From Conchocele bisecta (Eukaryota; Mollusca; Bivalvia; Lucinida; Thyasiridae), in assembly GCA_029237695.1 (NCBI GenBank), contig CM055274.1, positions 70,918,828 through 70,982,827 of the forward strand: DNA of 64,000 bases, in the 5' to 3' direction. How positions within the stretch are numbered: position 1 is the stretch's first letter; the number at the start of each line of letters is the position of its first letter. The position numbers and the translations under genes were made by a program. Positions 31,593 through 42,400 of this stretch are shown here, piece after piece. The notes under the pieces are model-generated. The model searched no databases. It was given only the letters and a program-made list of their open reading frames with translations, and was not told the DNA's origin.

Positions 31593-32613
31593 AGTTCCTG
31601 TAATTTTGCGTAGCCGAGCGGGGGCATTCATTTCTTCAGTTAGCAATAATTCCTTCTTTGTCATGACGACTGCCCATACTGGTAAAACTTATTCCCAATA
31701 TTTACAGCAAGTGTGTTTGTTTGTTGTAGTCACTTTTGTTGCAAGGGGCATCCAGATTTAACTTATAAATGAGATGCTCTACTTTTGAACAGTACTATAT
31801 GCCAGGCATCAGGCAGGTAGGCAGTTGGTATCATTTATATAACTAGCTGGTCTCGTGGCTCAACAACCGGCTAAACCTCCACATGTTTCCTAAATCCAAT
31901 ATTTATATTCTTATTCAATATGTTCATAAAGTACTTCAAATATTTACTCGTGTCCACACCACACATGTCTAGTCCTAAAAGTGCATGGTCATTGTGTATC
32001 TAGCTGACATTTCAAATTCAGACTGTCACGTGGGTTTCCAGTGTGCATTTACATACTGCTGAACTGTAGCAGTAGCTTACAAAGACATGTGGAGCCAATT
32101 CGGGTTAAACCCCCTAGTGTAACCCTGGTAGGCGAACAGTGGGTTGTTCTATAGCCCTACTAACCCCTGTAAAGTACAACTAGTTTTAAGGAATGCGTCC
32201 AAAGTTGGCGACCGAACAAGGCATGGATACGTAATACAAGATATCTGCGTTCGATATCTTTCTTTTGTAGTTGTCGGTATTATAGTTATCGAGGCCACAT
32301 GCCATTTTAATAATGTTACACTGAGGGATGATTTGAGACTCACCCACACTCCTGTTCACCCATCCCTAGTATCACCTCATGCTCAAATCAAGTCAAATTG
32401 ACATCTACAGCTGTGATATCGCCGGCTAGATATGTCGGATATCGAACGCAGACATCTTAAATAACATATACAATGTATATCTGCATTAGTCGTCATGTTG
32501 AACCTTCGTTAACGGACATTTGATCTCTATGTTAAATTATGTACGGGATAAACTAGTAGAGGATGAGCACACAGATAGTTAAATGTCCCCTAATGTAATC
32601 TCATTACAATGGC
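31593..32613. other. Non-coding, nothing definable
   Basis: Scattered CCCTAGTGTAACCC text near 32113 and 32365 relates to the tandem repeat that follows. No gene seen. Confidence 0.35.
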
Positions 32614-32800
32614 GTGTACAAGAGCCCCTACTGTTCATCCACCCCTAGTGTTACACTAGGGAGGAGCTATAGAGCCCCTACTGTTCATCCACCCCAGTGT
32701 TACACTAGGGAGGAGCTATATAACCCATACTGTTCATCAACCATCCACCCCTATTGTTACACTAGGAGTGGATGGACAGGGCGGGGGGGGGGGGGGGTTC
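32614..32800 (+). repeat. Three units of a 60-bp tandem repeat, then a G-run
   Basis: CCCTACTGTTCATCCACCCC, then GTGTTACACTAGGGAGGAGC, repeats three times with decay. Each unit contains the palindrome TAGTGTTACACTA. A G-run closes the block. Confidence 0.75.
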
Positions 32801-32827
32801 TACAAAGCCGCCATATACACAATAACA

Positions 32828-33071
32828 CTTTATTAGTAGACACTGTTTATTTCAGCAAACGCGTCTTCATGAGCTGCATATGGTGATCCCGGGAGTTCGG
32901 CACATACCTATGTCGTTTTTGCGAAGAATAGATTTCCGTGTCAGAAGACACTGAAATCGATTCTTCGCAAAAACGACAGAAGTTTGGACCAAAGAACCGA
33001 GATCACCAAATGCAGCTTAATAAGACGCGTTTGATGCGCTATATTTCATCAAAATCCGCTACATAATAAGG
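32828..33071. mobile_element. Fold-back MITE with a 30-bp inner hairpin
   Basis: The inner arms GTCGTTTTTGCGAAGAAT and ATTCTTCGCAAAAACGAC (32912-32977) close on AGAA. The outer arms (CAGCAAACGCGTCTTCATGA / TAATAAGACGCGTTTGATG and TGGTGATC / GATCACCA) extend the fold to about 244 bp. Confidence 0.7.
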
Positions 33072-35765
33072 AAAAAATAAATGAAAAGTCATGCAGAGCA
33101 TGATGTTATTAGCCGATCAAATCAGGGTAAAGTGCATCGAACATATGTAGGTGTCTCTGGTAACATTGTCAATGGTAAACTTTTTTCGACCACAGTTCTG
33201 TACCTAGAATGAATAGTCATACTTCCGCACTCGCTACAGTATGAAAGCGGTGCTCTATAAATACGTTAGCAACTTTCTTGGTTTGCGACGCGATTCGAGA
33301 TGCGGCATTTTGGAACACGATTATGATCGAACTAGTATACAAACGGTCCTGAAATTATCTATACATGTACAATAAATAATTATTTTCTGATCTGCGCATA
33401 TCAAAACAGCATGGTAGCGATGTTGTGCTTTTAAACGCGGGTTTTAAAAACGACCATCATATTTTCTGTGTGTTCTCCATATTGTTTCCAGTTCCCGATT
33501 CATTCGGATATCCCCGCATGTGAAACATTCAAATGTGGACCTAATCACGTGTTTAGTGGGCGGGGCTATAGCGACATACACATGACGTCATCCTACAACT
33601 TTTACTACGAACCCACCGGAAATAGTAAATAGTAAGCGCGTTTGCTTCTGTTCGGGTGTCAGTAATACATCAAATTCGGCTTCAATAACTTCCTTTATTG
33701 TTTGGTCAATGACACTTAATTTTGAATTCAAGCTTTTTCTTCTAAACCTTTGCCTTTGGTTGTAAATTGCTTGTCACAATGAACACATGTTGTGGCGGCC
33801 ATTGTTTCGCGCGGTATGTCAGCATTCCAAATATGGCCGCCGCTACCATATATGGAAACTAGAGTAATCATGAGAGATCACGTGACTAAATATGGCGGCG
33901 GATGGAAACGGCTGCAACGTCCAGACAATAATTTTGCGAATAAAGTCAAATATATCAACAAATAAACATATTTTTGGGCTGATTTTGCGAAATTGTTTAT
34001 TTATATACATATACATATATGTGTAGATTATTTTTGACACTTTTATCGATGTTTATGGGGAAGTATATTTTGCTAACGTGAATAATGAATAGAGCATTGT
34101 AGCGGTAATAGCCGATTACCGCTACGCATATTGTAGCTATTCTGTACCCAGCGTTGACATTTTTCTCGATGTTTTGCAGGTTTTGGAAACCCGTTCCCAA
34201 ATCCATTCAATAAAGTATTTGTCTTCACCGGGTTTCAGGGTTCGTGAATCGCCATAGCAGCAATGTTTTGTTGTCACCATTATGTTGCGAAATATTCCAG
34301 CGTAACACCTGTACTGTATGCTCTATTTATCTACAGATTACACTCTGCAATACACAAAGTTGTAGTCACTGTGTGTTTGTCCGAATTCTGTGGCAGCACG
34401 CGAGTGGGCGGAGCTACCGGAGCTATATATATCTAGCGGTTACAGTGCCATCTAAAAATAGACGCAAGCTCCCGCGTATTCAGGCACATGCCCAGATTGG
34501 CCTTGATAACGTTGTCACTTGTTTATCCCTTGTTTATCGATTTAAATGGTTTACATCGACTCGAAGCTTACGTTCATCGGCCGCACAAACTCGATTGAAC
34601 TGCACGCCTTCCAATGATTTAAATACGCAGCGCGTTTAAATAGTCAATTACTTTTTTTTAATGTGCGCACTGGTCATTTAAAAAGGGGCCCATCCGTGAT
34701 TTTTTTGCGCGATGTCGGGCGCAAGACAATCAATAACTTGCGGCATTGACACTAATTAAGGGGGATTGCCGCAATCGCTCGTGCTGGATGCATCCCTGCC
34801 ATCCCTGCATGATACGTAAACAAATCAAAGTTCGCGATGAAGGGCAATTCTTCGTTTTGATTGGTGGAAAATTTTGTGAATATTAACTAGCGTCAAATGA
34901 CGCGCATACGCGATCCAATGGGATAAACCCGAGATGCTGGGATAAACCAGAGATGGGGGGTTGCTAGTCGGAGGAGATTTTGAGCAGAGGTCGATTATAA
35001 ATTAGCCGAATAAACACATTTTACGCGATTATACGTGGCTGAAACTTGTTCTGTTTAATAAATAAAAGCTTTAAATTAGCCCAATAATCGGCATATGTTG
35101 GCGTATATGGCCATTAGAGCCAACTATGGACTTCAACAACAATAACTTCCGGGTTAAATCTCTTCCGGCGTTCAGCTCATTACGTATTCAAAATTGTGTT
35201 AGTTGGCTATATTTAAAGTTTTAAACGGAGATAATTGCCAAAAATGCAAAACTTTATCGGTTGATGCAATTTGGAAGTGATACAGCAAAATTCGCGTTCG
35301 TAGATTACCGAATAGCGGAGAAAAGGGTTGCTACAAACTTTTTCAGAATTCGATGGATGATCAATATATTAGCAGATCTATAAATAGATCGACTAATAAA
35401 GAATACGTACTTTGAATCGGAGAGCTTCTGGAAGTTTAAGTTGTTGTTGTAACCACGTGATCATACACCTTGTGGTATAACCACATTACGTGTATCAGGT
35501 ACTGCTTATGCTTATGAATGCGAAAGTGTAATGTTTGTATGTATATAATACAGTATTCGGTGCAATGCCCGCCAAACCGATCCACACATGGTGTTTAATA
35601 AGAACAGACCAACCTTCTGAGTTGTGTTGTGTTGGGGGGGGGGGTGGGGGGGGGGGGGGGGGTGGGGGTGGGGGTGATGCTTTCCATGACATTGTTGTTG
35701 AACGAATATGAAAACACTTTTAATCAATCAATCAATTATTATCTTGTAGACACCAGACCACAATA
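33072..35765. other. Intergenic DNA upstream of the Ig-like gene
   Basis: 33500-34450 is richer in CpG than its surroundings, with GGGCGGGGCTATA near 33559 and several ATGGCGGCGG / ATGGCCGCC sites, and could hold the promoter of the gene starting at 35766. A short perfect hairpin GTAGCGGTAAT ... ATTACCGCTAC lies at 34099-34125. A G-run of about 45 bases with T interruptions lies at 35633-35677. No exon could be supported here. Confidence 0.35.
35527..35601 (+). repeat. Dispersed 80-bp repeat, copy 2
   Basis: Near-identical to 14430-14512 (ATAATACAGTATTCGGTGCA, CCGCCAAACCGATCC). Confidence 0.75.
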
Positions 35766-36348
35766 ATGATACGAAGTGCATTGCTAGCGTCTGTAGCCGT
35801 CGCCATGGTTACCGGGCAGGGTTTCTCTAACGATAACGAGGAGACGTGGAGTTACGAGTGGTACAATGACGAATCGTTCACCTTCCACTGCAACAACTCG
35901 GCCTTGGCCGTTACGGAACTGGACTACATTGTCTGGGAGACTCCAAGTAGGAGCATTCAGTACACACTGGAGCTGCACTACGCACCTGCGTAACATGTTT
36001 CACGTCGAAGTAGGCCCATTCAGCCACATACAGAATATGCTGGAAAAAAACATTTGCGCATAATAACCGGTGCCATACATTTTCACCGGTTACTAGACGA
36101 AAATGCGTGTTTGTAGAGCTGAGTGGTAATTCGTGATAAACATGTGCATTATTTCGACGTGAAACATACGCCGGTGCGGAGTGCAGCACCTGTGGTAGAC
36201 TCTCAATGAACACCTTACCAATCAAATCACGTGTTCTCTATACCAGACTCGAACGGGAGATACACACAACTAGCATTAAACTGCCACTGAGCCTGGAGGA
36301 GTCACACTTACTACTTGGCCACTTGGGAGGTGGGGGGGGGGGGGGGGG

Positions 36349-36408
<60 letters not shown>

Positions 36409-39400
36409 CGGGCAATTGCTACTATATGTTATCGAAAGGTTTATATCCCAGCATACCATTTCCGCGTGATAACAATTTATAAGTGGGTTAAAGTTTGTAT
36501 GCCCCTATAAGTGGACCTCATTTCTGCCCGTAAAAAGGGCTGTTTTACAAACGTTTACATACAACTGCCGCAGAATTGCATGTACACGCTGTAAAACGTA
36601 CTGACAACATTGTAATTGGTATTTTTGATTTCGAACTAGAACATGTTCATTCAAAATGGCTGTCAAAATCCAAGTTGGCCGCCAATACACAATTACCTTA
36701 CCCCACCACACTAAACCATTTATAAAACTATTTTATACGACCAGTTATTGGTTGAGTCGTGGATTATATTTTACAAGTGGAATACATGATTATGCTACTT
36801 CAATACATATGTATTACTTTAGAGAGTATGTATATAAATCCAAACTGGACGCCAACAAACACAATATCCGTTCATTTGCAATCGTGTTACCTTTATTACA
36901 TCATTTAACATTTTAAAACATACATACGTACGACCATACGTACACAGTAAATGGCCATGGCAATAGCAATACATGCTTGGATAACTGTTTTGTTTACCAA
37001 AAATCCAAGATGGCCGCCAGATGTCACGAGTCCTCATCAATTTACATCGTGTTATCTTTTTGATGGCATTACTCATTTAAAACAAGTAAACAGTATTACC
37101 TTGGCACAGTAAAACAAATGTAGCACATACTTGGATAAATGCCTAGTTTACCAAACTCTAAGATGGCCGCCATAAGTTCACATTGTACCGCGACAATTTA
37201 TTAGTATGTGCTATGTAATATTGGATAAGACTGTTACCATAATGTTTATTTTTCTCTAGCGACACGGTTTATAATTTGGAAATTATTATAATATACCTGA
37301 GTAAGTACGGCCTTTGTATGAAACAGATATAGCCACTTGGCTACTTTGGATTTGGTATCTTTTAATTCCTAAAGCAGTAATATTACGCAGGGATGGTGAA
37401 ATATTCCAAATTATACATTTACATGCTCTTCATATTATTATTTCTGAGCTTCAATCTATAAGTTTGGGCGATATGACATCCAGTATATTGCCTTCATTAA
37501 ATCAAACAGTAAACGTTGTTATGTCCCACTTACATAGAAATAGTACAGACATAGCTTCATACGCTTCATAAGTGTCAGCGAAGTATATATAATTAAGTCT
37601 AAAATTGCTCTACTCTATCATATCATTTTCTATTTTCACTGAACGTATTTCACAAAAATGATGTTAACGACATACGTGTATCGCAGCCAATACCCAGTTT
37701 TCGAATATCCTAAAGCATTGTACTGTTACATGTTCATTATAAGCTGCCTGTGAAACTCATATTTAATATATTAATACTAGTCATGATCTTACTTACACCA
37801 GTCGATTATAATCTTCCGATATATATTGAACATCTATATACGTCTTGTTGCTCAGGCCCGTAGCCAGACCTGTTTGTAAGGGGGGGGGGGGGTCGTTTCC
37901 GGTCTGAGGTATCTAGGGGGGTTTAAAAAAGTGGATCTCGAGGCTGGGCGGGGGGGGTGGGTCGTCGACCGCTCAGAACACCCCCCCCCCACCTGGCTAC
38001 GGGCCTGTTGCTTAATGTGTAGGTGCGTCATTTACAGGAACCACTGCTACATAGTTCATATAACAATAGGTTTCCCACAACCACGGAATGTGTTACTATT
38101 ACGAAATGCACTTATATAAACCACACCTATATCTACTGCGTGTGTTTCATAATTACTACTGACTTATTATAAACGCTATTTGATACCCGCCAAGAAATCA
38201 ATTAATTCATAATAATACACAAAGCCACTCACGTATAGTCCAAGGACTTAACCGTACCCTGCCGAATCGCCAGTGATCAATATAGTTCGAAGAGACAGTT
38301 AAAGCCTGGTTAGCATGGCGTCACGGTCTCCTTAACTTCTTAAAATGGCGCACAGAGACAGTAACGTAGAGGAAATATACAGCGACGAAATAAAACGGCC
38401 ACTAAGGCAACACCTTGGCAATGACAAACCACAACACTTTAGTGCAATGTGCGACACTCATGTAGCAGGTCACCCATAAGTACAATGAAACAAAGCAAAT
38501 GCTACTAAAGAAGGGACAGTATGATGCAATTGAGTAGCATTGTTGACGCTATCGCGAGCTCTGCCGGACAACATCTTTTTACACATGCCATGTAATTACC
38601 ATTACAAGCACGTCATAGCAACACAACATTGCACTTCAAAGTAATATCAGTAGCGGTTAAAGGTAAATTCCCACTCAGTAGTCACAAACTGCTCTTTATA
38701 TCAGAGACATCATCTGAGACATTTTCTGGCAAAATAAACATTCATTCACCATTACACCATGTATTGATTGACATTATTATACATTTTACATCAGACGTAA
38801 ATTTCAACACTGATAACGGGGGCGATAACCGTGCTTCCTTAAAATGGTAACGGGTATTACTGTTTATTATCTGTATTTATTGTTTGATGTGCAATGATCA
38901 TACTTTATAATTTGTCTAAAATATATTGTGTTGCAGGTGACGCGTTTAATTAATATAAATAATTAAAAAATATCATGCCTCATTTGCATATGAAAATAGC
39001 CTGATACAACCGTGCGTCACTATCAGTAAAATACATATTACTACATGACTATCAGTAAAATACATATTACTACATGATTGGAGACATTTCTAATGAAATA
39101 CCAAGATGTGTTTTCATGGAAATATACGCTATATTTGTGCTCTGTTTATTGTTTTCTGCAGCATTATAAATGTACCACAAAATTGTAATTGCTTTTTGAT
39201 ACTCGCTACTTCTGATTTCAATTGGGTTTTTGGCAATTTTAATCGGATGATTAAGCAAATACGCAGCTTATCTGGAGCTCTGCAAATATATCATTAAATT
39301 AAACATTTTTCCCTCAAAGTCTACTTTGCTAGATAAGTATACTTTGCAATGTTGGTGAAATAGGCTACAGGTGAACATCCCCATTCTGTTTATAGAATAC

Positions 39401-42400
39401 ATTGGAACGATTGTCATCAGAATCAATAGGTAGTAATTGTCGTCGACTATATGTCTGGAAGTGACTAACTTTAAGTTATTACAATGCATTATGCTTTAAA
39501 ATGGATTGGTCTGTTGAAATACTTGCAGGACATGTTGTTGAATTAGATATTAAATGTTTCAATATCAGTTGAATTTAGTTTGAAGGAAATATGATTGAAA
39601 GTATGTATGCTCGGTGAGCACGTAGAAACTATTATCTGATATTATATAATACTAACTGATATAAATAAATGGGCCTGTCCATGACATTTACAACATTGGC
39701 GTGGTAAGTGCTATGTCATGGAATAAATGCGCGATAAAGTTATATGGTGTAGAGCCAACGCAGTCGACACACACTTAGGCTTATGGCAGTGGCTGCAAAG
39801 ATCCAACACTGCGGGTTTTGACAATATACATGTTCAGAATCAAGAGATGTGTTCGATTTGGAATAATAAATGTACACGATAAGAAAACGTAGGACATGCA
39901 AACTTACACGACGTCCGCTTTCTCACTGTCTGTAACATAATTCGATAATATTACCAACGTTTTACTGACGTATTTGTCACGTAGCTACAGTTTTCTATAA
40001 ACAATCTGAAGTGTTTATCAATAGCATATAATTGAAAGTAATATATCATTGGAATCCTAATATAATGTACTTTATGTAATAGTGAAACGTGAAAATGTCA
40101 TTTGTATGCCACATTGTCTTTTTCCCATGCCCTGGCTCAAATATTAGTAGTATCTATAATCATACAGAAATTATGATATTCAAAGAGATCCGCATGAGCC
40201 ACAACTGTCTGACTATTTCAATACAGCTGCTACTGCAATCAAAGGACTGAAAGTCCTGAAATCCTTTGCAGTTGCGACAAAAAGTATTCTCTCAAAGAGT
40301 CGTCACAGACTGGAATGCACTCCCTAGTGATTGTGTAAATTCGAACACACTAAATAGTTTCAAATGTTCACTCAACTCCGCCTGGAAGAAGAGACCCAGC
40401 AAATTCAACACGTGAAAATATTGTACAGACATTTTAACCATGATTTAGTTGCGCTCTCCCCCCAGTTTCAAAGACAATTATCCAATTTGACGCCGCTAAA
40501 ATAGGCCAGTACAAGCCTAGCTTACAAGAAACGGCCTTCAACCAAGGTAGAACCAAGGGCAAAAAGTTACTTGCCCAGTTTTTAAAAAAAATAAATTGCT
40601 ATTTCCAGTTTTTGTAATGTTGCATCTTATTTATAAAAAAAAAGCTTTTACATATGATCATTACCAAAACGTATGAGACATATTCACTATTATTGTTATT
40701 TATATTTTAAGTATTAAATGAACATAAACAAACAAATAGCAGCGAATTAGCTCAGAGGCTTGCACACTTCTTATTTTCTATAAGCGTTGATTGACATAGA
40801 TTTAGTTTAATTTATAGTGGCTATGTTTGCATGCGCTGCGTGCTGCTTTAATTACTAAATTCAATGGTTTCGGACCCGGCGCCGACCGTTTCGTCCCAAG
40901 CCGTTATGTTCGGCGTCTGAAATGCGCGTTAACCCAACTGTATACGAGACGATATATGTGGCCGCGTATACACTAGTCTATACTCGCAGTCCTATTATTT
41001 GTTAGCCCGGCCGCGTAAAGCCGACAAATAATCCGTGAATTAAACTTGCCCGATATGGACCGTGTTCAAAATCGCTAGAGATTCTACCCGTAACCGTGTA
41101 CATAGACACTGCTTGAATCTTACTTCCCGCAAATTGACGTAAACTGTAAACAAAACAAATGGTCGCTGAATTAATACCATTTGTTGGCCGTTATCGATGG
41201 AATTAATTGGCAATTTCTTCCAAAAAAAAAATCCTGACCTAATCTTTCACTCGCCAAACTGGGCGAGTGCCTGTAGAAAGTACTCGACCGCCACAAAAAG
41301 CACTCGCCATGGCGAGCTGGGCGCGAGTGAAATTTCAACCCTGATTATTGTATCGATTCAGGTGCGCGAAATGACCTTGTCAATTTGCATAAACTGAAGC
41401 CATCACAGGCGCTCGGATTGTTCAACAAAAATAATAGAGAGTCGCACTTCATCACACTATCGGATTATTTAATGATTAGGATGCATGTTTTGTTGAACGG
41501 GTATATAATAAATAGGTTTTTGGATTTGTACGGAAATATATTTCGGCGTACTCGTTCGTTCGGTGGAACCTAAACTTAAGCAAACTCTAAGACAATGTTT
41601 CCTTTGTGAAGTGTATCGTACTGCATTTTCTGTGTAACGTCATTATAGATTAGTTGATGTTTTAAGTAAAATGGACACTGATTAATAATATCGATGGTTC
41701 AAGATGATTATTTAAAGCAGGCGGTATGTAACTGTCAAAAAACAATGTTTCTGTTTTAAATCATAATCATTTCGCTGTCCAATGTTGGATTTTATCGAGC
41801 CATTGACCTATGACTATGTAAACGATTCTGTAATTTGTCGGCATAAAATGGCGGAAACTACTTTTCATGAGACACGAGGTTAATTGTATCAGTGCGCGTG
41901 AAAAATAATATACTCAAATTAATACATGTCAGTTTATATTATATTAAATCAGATAAACATTTTGTAATATAAATGTCGTACAGAAAAATTAACAACACAT
42001 GTATTACACTACACAATATAATGTTAGCTCACTATCAGAACAATTTTTCATGGCGTATAACTACGTATAAATTACATGTGGAGCGGTCGATCATTGCGCT
42101 AAAAATATAACCTTCCTAACAAAATATTTATTATGAAACACGACAGTTAATATTTTATAAAATCACAAACTGTTTTTAAAAATATAACTGTAGCTGAAAA
42201 AAAATGTAGCTGGCCAAAACATGTGAATGACACGTTCATAATGCACCGCTCGCTTTGGAACTCTCTCACGTGGCGTAGCTAGAATCATGAAGCATGAAGT
42301 ACGTTCGTTGGTCGACAATTACTCATTTGAATAAAACATGTGAGGTCTCAAAAACCGTATAAGGACTATATCCAATCAAATATGCTTGGATAATAAACAA

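Noticed and set aside
34244..34639. 131-codon plus-strand open frame upstream of the Ig-like gene
   Set aside because: No domain, no supported splice sites and no similarity to the downstream exon.
29769..34798. CAGGGATGCA at 29769 and TGCATCCCTG at 34789 as ends of a 5-kb hAT element
   Set aside because: No matching target duplication, inner sequences do not pair, and no transposase frame lies between them.
35495..36459. Proline- or glycine-rich proteins encoded by the G-runs
   Set aside because: Pure translation of homopolymers.
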